Positions 1 through 6,124 of a DNA stretch of 9,284 nucleotides are shown piece by piece. The position numbers were made by a program, and so were the translations under genes. How positions within the stretch are numbered: position 1 is the first letter of the stretch; each line of letters starts with the position of its first letter. The stretch lies in NCBI GenBank assembly GCA_003132105.1, contig PKWS01000361.1, positions 2,883 through 12,166 on the forward strand. Direction: 5' to 3'. The notes under the pieces are model-generated. The model saw only the letters and a program-made list of their open reading frames with translations. It was not told the origin of the DNA and did not search any database. This DNA comes from Desulfosporosinus sp. Lineage in GTDB: Bacteria; Bacillota; Desulfitobacteriia; Desulfitobacteriales; Desulfitobacteriaceae.

Positions 1-458
1 TAACCTGCCATCGCCGATCCGACGACCGTCGCCCAATACCCTTCTTGATCCCAGGGCAGAAGGTACCCGGTAAAAGCTAAGCCAAGTGTCCCGATCAGAA
101 GAATTACTCCCATGACCCATGTCAATTCGCGCGGGCGCTTGTAGGCCCCTTCATAGAACACTCGCAGAAGGTGCAAAACGATAAGCACGACCATGAAGTT
201 CGATCCCCAAGAATGGAGAGAGCGGACAAGGTTACCCGCCGCGGTTGACTGTAATAACTTAATGCTGGCATAGGCTCCTTCTGCTGAAGGTGTATACACA
301 GTAGCCAATAGAATACCCGTGACAGCCTGGTTAACAAGGGCAAATAAGGTAGCGAAACCTAAGTAATCGAGGAAACTACTGCGTTTAGGTACTGGGTGAT
401 CAAACATGGAGGCTAAGCCTTGGCTCAAATGGAGGCGTTCTTCAATCCACTGTTTCAT
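1..458 (-). CDS. Cytochrome b (b6-type), N-terminal part; runs off the left edge
   Basis: This is the quinol-oxidising, heme-b membrane subunit of a bc-type complex; 152 codons are present and the gene continues beyond position 1. Helix B carries the heme ligands H82 and H96 (H-x13-H, within RSLHSWGSNF...LH), followed by the b-family signature RPRELTW (108-114) and GYLLPWDQ (131-138). Helices are visible at about 31-55, 84-101 and 115-134. Helix D ligands lie outside the window. The ATG overlaps the TGA of the Rieske gene (ATGA, positions 458-455), and GGAGGG lies just upstream, so the two are translationally coupled and probably partners. The position equivalent to the heme-c(i) cysteine of b6f-type proteins (YCLGG in cyanobacteria) is Tyr (DYLGF, 31-35). 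It is clearly different from the other cytochrome b at 6697-7362. Whether it ends as a short b6 or a full-length b cannot be seen. Confidence 0.92.
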   Translation of the reverse strand, partial: MKQWIEERLHLSQGLASMFDHPVPKRSSFLDYLGFATLFALVNQAVTGILLATVYTPSAEGAYASIKLLQSTAAGNLVRSLHSWGSNFMVVLIVLHLLRVFYEGAYKRPRELTWVMGVILLIGTLGLAFTGYLLPWDQEGYWATVVGSAMAG

Positions 459-910
459 ACTAGCCTCCCTCCTAATAACACGGAATTACCCTGTACTTTG
501 ACAACCCGCCTGATCAACGCTCTGGGGGGTGGTCCAGAAAGGACGTTGCCTTTCAAATCAAATACCCCACCGTGACAGGGGCACATGTATTGCTTCAAAG
601 ACGATTCATAATTAACTGCACATTGTAAATGCGTACAGTGAAAATCCAGCGCTAGCCAACCCTCATCGCCGAGGTTAGTGACATACATCCCCTCTTCAAC
701 CCCGCTTCCTTTATAGGCCATCAACTTAGGAACGCCTACCGTAAAATCACTAACCTTACCCACCTCTTGCAGTGGCTGAGCATTAGCCGTAGCGGGCAGA
801 AGAAAGTCTCCCGCCAGTCCGATATAGCTCAGGCCGATCGCAGCACCGATGCCACCGATCCCTATCTGGAGGAATTTCCGCCTCAGCATAGTCTCTTCTT
901 CTCTGGACAT
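455..910 (-). CDS. qcrA: Rieske [2Fe-2S] protein, Tat-exported
   Basis: A 151-residue Rieske iron-sulfur subunit that takes electrons from quinol at the Qo site of a bc-type complex and passes them to a c-type cytochrome on the outer face of the membrane. The cluster motifs are complete: C92-T-H94-L-Q-C97 and C110-P-C112-H113-G-G. C92, H94, C110 and H113 are the expected ligands, C97-C112 the disulfide, and GPPPRAL (126-132) the Pro loop. The N terminus has a twin-arginine motif (RRKFLQ, 10-15) and a hydrophobic stretch at 16-36 that probably stays as the membrane anchor. ATG at 910 is preferred because GGAGG stands about 8 nt upstream; M8 is an internal alternative that keeps the RR motif. 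It lies 40 bp downstream of the cytochrome c gene and overlaps the following cytochrome b by 4 bp. The symbol follows Bacillus naming by analogy. Confidence 0.95.
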   Translation of the reverse strand: MSREEETMLRRKFLQIGIGGIGAAIGLSYIGLAGDFLLPATANAQPLQEVGKVSDFTVGVPKLMAYKGSGVEEGMYVTNLGDEGWLALDFHCTHLQCAVNYESSLKQYMCPCHGGVFDLKGNVLSGPPPRALIRRVVKVQGNSVLLGGRLV

Positions 911-926
911 TTTCCAACCTCCTCTG

Positions 927-943
927 AATTACGTAACGTAATT
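927..943. promoter_or_regulatory. Perfect inverted repeat between cytochrome c and Rieske genes
   Basis: AATTACGT-A-ACGTAATT: two perfect 8-bp arms around one central base, directly upstream of the Rieske Shine-Dalgarno site and inside the 40-bp gap after the cytochrome c stop. The shape fits a dimeric regulator's operator better than an RNA hairpin, because a one-base loop cannot fold without opening the inner pairs. It matches neither the FNR (TTGAT-N4-ATCAA) nor the CRP consensus. No convincing promoter was seen next to it, so the function is unknown. Confidence 0.35.
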
Positions 944-950
944 TCTTACT

Positions 951-1376
951 TTACTTTAAAGAAACAACATAATCAGAAACCGCTTTTATGTCATCATCGC
1001 TAAGTACATTCTGCCAAGCAGGCATTCCTTTATCGAGTTTTCCTTCTTTGATGAAAGCGAGTGTATTAACCGACGTTTTTACCCCAATACTCAAAACAGC
1101 TTTATTTAAGGCCGGTCCGGTTGCCCCTATCCCGTTTGCGCCGTGACAACTGACACAGTTCGTGGTAAAAATATCTTTTCCACTGGCTTTTGCAACTGTA
1201 GTCGCTGCCGGAGTAGGTGTTGGAGCAGGTGTAGTATTCTGAGCCGGAGAAGTCTGAGCCGGAGCAGGTGCAGCTGCCGGTTGAGTTGGCTTAGCTGTTT
1301 CTCCACACCCAGCAAGGACTGTCGCCATTGTACCGACCAATAATACCGTGATTAAACTTGTTTTAAAAGATTTCAT
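951..1376 (-). CDS. Monoheme cytochrome c, membrane-tethered lipoprotein
   Basis: A 141-residue class I-type cytochrome c. A signal peptide ends in a lipobox (LAGC, acylated Cys C24). A low-complexity Pro/Ala/Thr linker follows (about 29-63), and then a small heme domain with C74-V-S-C77-H78 and the likely distal ligand M118 in KGMPAW. Family knowledge: such lipid-anchored cytochromes with flexible tethers shuttle electrons on the outer face of the membrane in Gram-positive bacteria. Lying directly before the Rieske and cytochrome b genes and in the NosZ-like operon, it is a good candidate for the carrier between the bc-type complex and the CuA site. The start at 1376 is chosen over an upstream in-frame ATG at 1418, which would run into the permease gene; the 1376 start is preceded by AGGAGGAA and gives a proper lipoprotein signal. 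It begins 16 bp after the second permease ends. Confidence 0.93.
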   Translation of the reverse strand: MKSFKTSLITVLLVGTMATVLAGCGETAKPTQPAAAPAPAQTSPAQNTTPAPTPTPAATTVAKASGKDIFTTNCVSCHGANGIGATGPALNKAVLSIGVKTSVNTLAFIKEGKLDKGMPAWQNVLSDDDIKAVSDYVVSLK

Positions 1377-1382
1377 AAAAAT

Positions 1383-1390
1383 TTCCTCCT
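1383..1390 (-). promoter_or_regulatory. Shine-Dalgarno site deciding the cytochrome c start
   Basis: AGGAGGAA on the minus strand, with GGAGG 8 nt before ATG 1376. It lies within the 16-bp gap after the permease stop and supports the 1376 start over the in-frame ATG at 1418. Confidence 0.7.
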
Positions 1391-1392
1391 TT

Positions 1393-2544
1393 TTATTCTC
1401 CTTGACGAATTGCGTCATACGGATCTAGCTTAGACATATGGAACGCAGGATAAAGCGCAGCTATAACACCGATTAACAAGGCTAAGATCGCACCGCTAAG
1501 GCTTACCTCCAACTTAAATATAATTGGTGTGTCAGCGACTGTCAGACCTGGTCTTGTCAATATCCGGCTGAAACTTTGAAATAGGATCTCACCTATGACC
1601 AAGCCTCCGATTATTCCAGCAACTACCAGAACCAGTGCTTCGCCCGCGATTAATTGAGAAATATGGTTTTTCTTCGCCCCCATAGCCTGCAAGATACCAA
1701 AATCCTTCATTTGCTCGTGCACGGTTAAGTTAAACATTGCGGCTATTATTAACATCATGGTTATAATTATAAAAACTGTAGCCACTAGCAGGCCATTACC
1801 TCGTAAAATTCCCGAAAGTTGAGTATCCAGTGTATTGTTTAGTTCGTTGCGGGTCATAACCTCAATCTGTGGAAAATTTGTTTGTAACACATTTGCATAT
1901 TGATCCAGTGAAATATTGTGAAGTACCTTTATCAAATACCAAGAAGCGTTTTTGTGTAATTCCTCAGAATTTATAGGTCGAAAAACTGCATTATCCATGT
2001 AACTACCTGACTTGTCTAGTGTCCCTGCTACCCGGAAAACTTGGCCGTTTATTTCAAAATTATCCCCGCTTCGTATTTTAGTTCCCTCTCCATTTACAAC
2101 ATCGACACCGACAAGCACATCATGTGAGGATAACGATGATTCGAGGGTATTTAATAACCAAGGCTGGACCGTAAAATCAGTTACCGGATCAAAACCGATT
2201 ACCGCTAAATTTTTCCCTCCGAGCTGAAAGCTGTTCAAATACACCTGCTGTGTAATCTTCTCAATTCCGGCAATTTTTTGTATACCATTAAAGTTTGAAA
2301 CAGGAATTAGTCCTTTGCTTGGCGGTCCCTGAGCAGCTTCGACCTCTCCGTTTTCTTTGGTCCCGAGGGGTACAACCGCAAGATCTGCTCCCAAGCGGGC
2401 ACTGTTAATGGCAATATCCGTTTCCAGAGATTTACCAAAATTTAACCCTATATACAGTGAACATACGGCAATAACCAAGCTAAGAATTATTATGCTGTTT
2501 TTAGCTATTCGCCCTTTGATAGATGCAATAATGAGGTTTATCAT
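1393..2544 (-). CDS. FtsX/MacB-type ABC permease, second of a paralogous pair
   Basis: A 383-residue permease with the FtsX/MacB layout: TM1 about 15-35, a large extracytoplasmic domain about 38-248, then TM2 about 251-272, TM3 about 298-322 and TM4 about 348-369, with the family C-terminal signature LDPYDAIRQG. The conserved GILQAMGA (283-290) after TM2 is typical of the coupling region. It is a paralogue of the permease at 4853-6061: both have RLGADL near the N terminus, then QVYL, [VM][IV]G[FY]DP, DFT[IV].PW in the same order. In this copy the CC..M.HM insert of the other permease is absent; the equivalent stretch is FQLGGKNL. The two probably form a heterodimer driven by the single ATPase at 4149-4850. 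Such pairs are known in putative metal-linked ABC systems; the cargo here is unknown. The start at 2544 has GGAGG about 6 nt upstream. Confidence 0.88.
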   Translation of the reverse strand: MINLIIASIKGRIAKNSIIILSLVIAVCSLYIGLNFGKSLETDIAINSARLGADLAVVPLGTKENGEVEAAQGPPSKGLIPVSNFNGIQKIAGIEKITQQVYLNSFQLGGKNLAVIGFDPVTDFTVQPWLLNTLESSLSSHDVLVGVDVVNGEGTKIRSGDNFEINGQVFRVAGTLDKSGSYMDNAVFRPINSEELHKNASWYLIKVLHNISLDQYANVLQTNFPQIEVMTRNELNNTLDTQLSGILRGNGLLVATVFIIITMMLIIAAMFNLTVHEQMKDFGILQAMGAKKNHISQLIAGEALVLVVAGIIGGLVIGEILFQSFSRILTRPGLTVADTPIIFKLEVSLSGAILALLIGVIAALYPAFHMSKLDPYDAIRQGE

Positions 2545-2567
2545 GTTATCCTCCCAGGTTTAAAACC

Positions 2568-3740
2568 TTACCAGGCATATTTCTTTTTCTGGACTTTACG
2601 CGACCTCAGCCTAAACCAGACTATCAGGGTTATCAAAACTAATAACACTGCACCGCTTGAACTATACCAAACCCATTTGGGAACAGTTCTGAGATGGGCT
2701 TTAATAGTATTCCATTCCGAATCGGTATAAGTGAATATCCCATTCGGGGTACTCGTCAGTAGAACTGCTTGATCGCCTTGGCGCATCACCGTCAGGTAAT
2801 GCAAAAACTCATTACTTAGCCCGGAATTAATATCAACCCAAGTGATTCCGCCATCTATACTGCGATAAGCCCCTCCCAAGGTTGAAGCATATATTACCGC
2901 AGGATTTTGCGGCAAACGTGCCAGTTGAAAAACCGTCAGACTGGACAAGCTTTTCGCAGCTTTCCATGAATTGCCGCCGTCTAAGGAGTAAAATATTCCG
3001 CCATAGACGCCGCCGACATAGAGATCTGTGGGAGAAACGGCATTATAAGTTCCCGCAACTAAATGCTCCGGGTTACTCGGATCGAGGGAAAGTGTTAACA
3101 CACTAAGGACATCCAAGCCGGTATTGATATCTTTCCAACTAACCCCGCCGTTTGTGCTTTTATATACCCCTTCCGAACCAGTGCCTGCATACAGAACAGT
3201 TGGATCCTGCGGGCTAATTATGATCGTATTTACGTTTGAAAACGGATTAAATCCCGAAGTCGGTGACCATCTTTCGCCTGCATTATTGGTAATACAAACC
3301 CCACCCTTAATACCGGCATATAAAATGTTGGGATCTTTAGGATGAAAAGTAATTGTGCGCACATTCCGGCTTGGCAAGCCATCATTTTTAGGAGTCCATG
3401 TGATCCCGCCATCCGTAGACTTATAAATACCTTGGCCATCATAACCGATGTAAAGCATCTGGCTATTCAGTGGGTTAATTACCAATGCCACTGCTTGTTC
3501 GTCCGGAAGTCCCCTGCTGATAATCGTCCAGGTTTTTCCGCCGTCGCTGCTTTTTTGGACCCCGAGGGCGGTAGAAGCATATAAATTATCGGAACGGGCA
3601 GGATCCACTATAACAGGTCCAGTAGGGACTTTTTCAAGGGTAGAACGACTCCAACTGTTTTCCGCTGCCAGAACCTGTGCCGGCGAAATAGGCAGTATTG
3701 CGGCAAAGCAGATAAGCAAAATCCAAATCAGTTTTTTCAT
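2568..3740 (-). CDS. Exported Asp-box (BNR) beta-propeller with C-terminal membrane anchor
   Basis: A 390-residue protein with a Sec signal peptide (cleavage near 25-26, VLAA) and six Asp-box motifs of type S-x-D-G-G-x-T-W, at about 64-71, 108-115, 151-158 (degenerate: TNNAGERW), 195-202, 252-259 and 294-301. A single transmembrane helix at about 356-377 and a Lys/Arg-rich cytoplasmic end (RLRSRKVQKKK) follow. It would therefore stand on the outer face of the membrane, anchored at its C terminus. Asp-box propellers include sialidases, the sortilin/Vps10 group and the photosystem II assembly factor Ycf48. I see no sialidase catalytic set, so an assembly or scaffold role is more likely. Its place inside an ABC cassette next to a NosZ-like enzyme suggests that it may fill the place of NosD (a beta-helix protein) in maturation; this is inference. 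GAGGAG precedes ATG 3740. Confidence 0.85.
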   Translation of the reverse strand: MKKLIWILLICFAAILPISPAQVLAAENSWSRSTLEKVPTGPVIVDPARSDNLYASTALGVQKSSDGGKTWTIISRGLPDEQAVALVINPLNSQMLYIGYDGQGIYKSTDGGITWTPKNDGLPSRNVRTITFHPKDPNILYAGIKGGVCITNNAGERWSPTSGFNPFSNVNTIIISPQDPTVLYAGTGSEGVYKSTNGGVSWKDINTGLDVLSVLTLSLDPSNPEHLVAGTYNAVSPTDLYVGGVYGGIFYSLDGGNSWKAAKSLSSLTVFQLARLPQNPAVIYASTLGGAYRSIDGGITWVDINSGLSNEFLHYLTVMRQGDQAVLLTSTPNGIFTYTDSEWNTIKAHLRTVPKWVWYSSSGAVLLVLITLIVWFRLRSRKVQKKKYAW

Positions 3741-3759
3741 CCTTTATCTCCTCAGTTCT

Positions 3760-4164
3760 TTATGGATTTATGATCCGCCAAGCCCGATGGCTCCAGTTGA
3801 GATCTATTGTTCCCTCATTGGCTAATTTGGTGAATTCCGTGGTCACAGAGTAAGCTAGGATTACAACAGCAGTTCCTCCCTGCTTGAGTGCTTTTGACGG
3901 CTTAACTTCCATATCTTTGCCGTAGTTATTTACCCGGGCGCTAAATTGCTTGAAGGTTTCGTGATAAACACTATTATCCGTCATTTGGTAGGCCGCTTGG
4001 AGATTACCTGCTTTGATTGCGCTAAAATATTTGGCAGTCACCGTCTCAGGAGAATCCCAGTCCGTAGTGGCTAAAAAATATGCACCCGACCCTAACGCCA
4101 TCGCCAATACCAGGACTGCCGTAACTTTCCATTTCAGGCTTATCTGCTTTATTTTGTCCAACAT
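3760..4164 (-). CDS. Small membrane-anchored protein, NTF2/DUF4878-like
   Basis: A 134-residue protein with an N-terminal hydrophobic segment (about 12-32; signal anchor or uncleaved signal) after a Lys-rich start. A compact domain follows, opening with S-P-E-T-V-T-A-K-Y-F-S-A-I-K-A-G-N (38-54). This pattern is characteristic of DUF4878/NTF2-like domains, which are often extracytoplasmic and of unknown role. No cysteine is present, and there are two histidines (H68, H126), so no obvious metal site. It overlaps the ATPase gene by 16 bp (4149-4164) and has a G-rich ribosome site (GGGGGA..GGGGGGA) upstream, so translation is coupled to the ATPase. The place between the ATPase and the propeller suggests an accessory part of the same assembly or transport machine. 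The family assignment rests on pattern alone. Confidence 0.75.
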   Translation of the reverse strand: MLDKIKQISLKWKVTAVLVLAMALGSGAYFLATTDWDSPETVTAKYFSAIKAGNLQAAYQMTDNSVYHETFKQFSARVNNYGKDMEVKPSKALKQGGTAVVILAYSVTTEFTKLANEGTIDLNWSHRAWRIINP

Positions 4165-4850
4165 GCCATCCCCCCGTCCCCCTCATATCCAATTAGGGCC
4201 CCTTCCCGCATTGTTAAAGCTTTGCTTCCAATATGTGCGAAGCACATAGCATGGGTAACCATCACTATAGTAGTTCCAGATTCGTTAATTTCTTTAAAGA
4301 GTTGCATGATGGAACGTTCTGTTTCTTCATCCAAATCTCCAGTGGGTTCGTCGGCAAACAATACGTTCGGATTATTGATCAGAGCCCGGGCAATTGCCAC
4401 CCGCCGTTGTTGTCCGCCGGACAATTGTCCGGGGAAACTCCGGGCTTTTTCAGAAATACCCACAGTTTCTAATAAGGCCTGGGCCCTTACCTGGTCCTCC
4501 ATTGTAGGCCGGCGGCCGGAAAAGGATATTGGCAGCATAACATTATCGAGAACTTTTAATGTTGGGATCAGACTGGCAAACTGAAAAACAAAACCGAATT
4601 TTTGATTACGCACTTTGGCAAGCTCTGATTCGGGTAACCCCCATAGTTCAACACCGTCAATAAATACTTTGCCTGCAGTCGGTCTTGTCAGTCCGCCCAT
4701 CAAACTAAGCAATGTCGTCTTACCGCCCCCCGAACGCCCGGTTAAGGTCAGAAATTCTCCGTCTGGAACCTCCAGATTGATACTTTCTAATACCTTAATT
4801 GTCTGCCCGCCGGAATGGTAAATTTTACTTAGATTTTCCACTGTGATCAT
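4149..4850 (-). CDS. ABC transporter ATP-binding protein (LolD/MacB/FtsE class)
   Basis: A 233-residue ATPase with every motif intact: Walker A G38-RSGGGKTT, Q-loop Q90 (VFQFASLIP), signature LSGGQ (143-147), Walker B VLFADE (163-168) and H-loop H200 (VTHA). Length and sequence fit the LolD/MacB/FtsE class that drives FtsX-type permeases, not the NosF type paired with NosY. The start at 4850 (MITVENLSK) is chosen because it lies 2 bp after the permease stop and behind GGGGAGG. An in-frame ATG at 4952 would add 34 residues unlike any ABC N terminus while overlapping the permease. One ATPase gene serves two permease genes (4853-6061 and 1393-2544), so a heterodimeric permease is likely. The short C-terminal tail (GYEGDGGMACWTK) carries a Cys. 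Confidence 0.95.
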   Translation of the reverse strand: MITVENLSKIYHSGGQTIKVLESINLEVPDGEFLTLTGRSGGGKTTLLSLMGGLTRPTAGKVFIDGVELWGLPESELAKVRNQKFGFVFQFASLIPTLKVLDNVMLPISFSGRRPTMEDQVRAQALLETVGISEKARSFPGQLSGGQQRRVAIARALINNPNVLFADEPTGDLDEETERSIMQLFKEINESGTTIVMVTHAMCFAHIGSKALTMREGALIGYEGDGGMACWTK

Positions 4851-4852
4851 TG

Positions 4853-6061
4853 TTATTTTCCTCCCCGGATTGCTTCCATAGGCTCTAACCTGCTCGTCCG
4901 CAGCGCCGAATAAAGTCCGCCCAGAATACCCATCAGAACAGTTACTAGACAACCTATCCCAATCGCCAGTACAAAGTAACTAGCCTGAGGCCAGATATAC
5001 AAATTCCCCAATACTTTAGCTAGTGCATTCCGTCCAAGGTATAGGCCTAAACCACTTAAGATCAGACCTAGTAACCCTCCTGTACCTGTAACCAAAATAC
5101 TTTCCGTTATTATTAGGCGGAAAATATACCCTCTGTTAGCACCCATTGCCCCAAACAAACCAAATTCCCGCCTTCGTTGCTGGATGGAAAGTGTAAATAA
5201 AATTCCCACCAGGAAAAGGGCAATAACCCCAAGTGTTCCTCCAATCAAACCCATAATATTGGAAAGCCGGTTAAGTTCTCTACCAAGGCTTTCGGTTAAG
5301 TCAGCAGTAGTTATTACCTCAATGTTCGGTACACCATCACGAATTGCCTTAGCTACACTTTGGGGATTTTGGCCAGGTTGAACTTTGACTAAAACTGCAG
5401 AGATTTGATTTTGCTTAACAGGCACCGGATAAAGAGGACTGCCCTGAGCCAGTTTGTAAGCTGTTTCCATAGGCATGAATACGGTATAGTCGGTACCCAA
5501 ACCAGTAATATCCAAAATACCGGCTACTGTCAAAGGCTTACCTAAAAACACAAGTGTCTGTCCAATAGCCTTCGTCGGGACCCCAACCACCGAGGAGATA
5601 ACTTTTGCTCCAACGATAATATCATTAGGCCCAAGAGCAGTTTTCGTATTATTAATCAGCCATGGCTTGATAGTAAAATCCTTATTGGGGTCGTAACCGA
5701 CCATGTGTACCATGGAAATACAACAAGGGGAATCTAGACTGCGCAAATAGACTTGGGGGCTAGTGGCTTTGACACCAGTAACATTGGCTACTGCCTGCTC
5801 GACAGACTTATCCATAAAAAAGGTAGTCGGAGTCCCCGATATCAAAGCTCCCCTGGCATTATTCAGTTCTCCTTTAGGTACCCCAATTAGATCGGCTCCT
5901 AACCTTTGGTGAACAGTACCTAGAGTATCCCGCACACCCTGCGCCAAGACTACTGCGCCTAGTAGCGTCCCCGAAGCCAATGCCACACTTAATACCATAA
6001 TCAGTGTCCGGAATAAATTGCGTTTTAAGTTTTGCTTGGCTAAATAGAGTGTAGTTCCCAT
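4853..6061 (-). CDS. FtsX/MacB-type ABC permease with CC..M.HM motif
   Basis: A 402-residue permease: TM1 about 16-41, an extracytoplasmic domain about 45-265, TM2 about 270-292, TM3 about 313-343, TM4 about 361-386, and the C-terminal signature LEPMEAIRGG. GLFGAMGA (301-308) is the conserved segment after TM2. In the extracytoplasmic domain, C113, C114, M117, H119 and M120 (SPCCISMVHM) cluster just before VGYDP. Adjacent soft and borderline ligands like these suggest binding of Cu(I) or another thiophilic metal, or a redox-active vicinal pair. Paired FtsX-type permeases with one ATPase also occur in FetM/P19-linked iron clusters of Campylobacter and E. coli, and I recall, without being able to check, that a CC motif occurs there too. 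It lies 63 bp after subunit IV and 2 bp before its ATPase. AAGGA lies about 9 nt before ATG 6061. Confidence 0.9.
   Translation of the reverse strand: MGTTLYLAKQNLKRNLFRTLIMVLSVALASGTLLGAVVLAQGVRDTLGTVHQRLGADLIGVPKGELNNARGALISGTPTTFFMDKSVEQAVANVTGVKATSPQVYLRSLDSPCCISMVHMVGYDPNKDFTIKPWLINNTKTALGPNDIIVGAKVISSVVGVPTKAIGQTLVFLGKPLTVAGILDITGLGTDYTVFMPMETAYKLAQGSPLYPVPVKQNQISAVLVKVQPGQNPQSVAKAIRDGVPNIEVITTADLTESLGRELNRLSNIMGLIGGTLGVIALFLVGILFTLSIQQRRREFGLFGAMGANRGYIFRLIITESILVTGTGGLLGLILSGLGLYLGRNALAKVLGNLYIWPQASYFVLAIGIGCLVTVLMGILGGLYSALRTSRLEPMEAIRGGK
4860..4866 (-). promoter_or_regulatory. Shine-Dalgarno site deciding the ATPase start
   Basis: GGGGAGG on the minus strand, 9 nt before ATG 4850 and inside the last codons of the permease gene. 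It supports the short (233-residue) ATPase over the 267-residue reading. Confidence 0.7.
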
Positions 6062-6096
6062 GTCTTTATTCCTTCGCCTTCTTTCAGATTTCCCCG

Positions 6097-6118
6097 TCAG
6101 CCTGTCAGACTAGGCTGA
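6097..6118 (-). other. Stem-loop between subunit IV and permease genes
   Basis: A perfect 7-bp stem (TCAGCCT / AGGCTGA) with an 8-nt loop lies in the 63-bp gap after subunit IV. It is not followed by a U-run in the direction of transcription, so it is not a typical intrinsic terminator. It may mark an mRNA processing or stability boundary between the electron-transfer and the ABC genes. Confidence 0.35.
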
Positions 6119-6124
6119 TACTAT

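Noticed and set aside
122..343. Minus-strand open frame of 73 codons within the left cytochrome b
   Set aside because: It lies in another frame of the same strand as a well-supported cytochrome b with heme ligands; no ribosome site or family likeness.
2556..2568. AGGTTT-A-AAACCT inverted repeat after the propeller gene
   Set aside because: Only 6-bp AT-rich arms overlapping the stop codon region; expected by chance at this length.
2568..3740. Asp-box protein as a sialidase
   Set aside because: It has the Asp-boxes but no visible Arg triad or Tyr/Glu catalytic set, and it has a C-terminal anchor in an ABC/redox context.
4222..4584. Plus-strand open frame of 120 codons opposite the ATPase
   Set aside because: It is antisense to fully conserved ABC motifs and has no recognisable domain; a shadow frame.
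4851..4952. Longer ATPase start at 4952
   Set aside because: It would add 34 residues unlike ABC N termini and overlap the permease by about 100 bp; the start at 4850 has GGGGAGG in front.
4149..6061. Permease and ATPase as NosY/NosF
   Set aside because: The permease has the four-helix FtsX/MacB layout with a large extracytoplasmic domain, unlike the six-helix ABC-2 type NosY, and the ATPase is of the LolD/MacB class.
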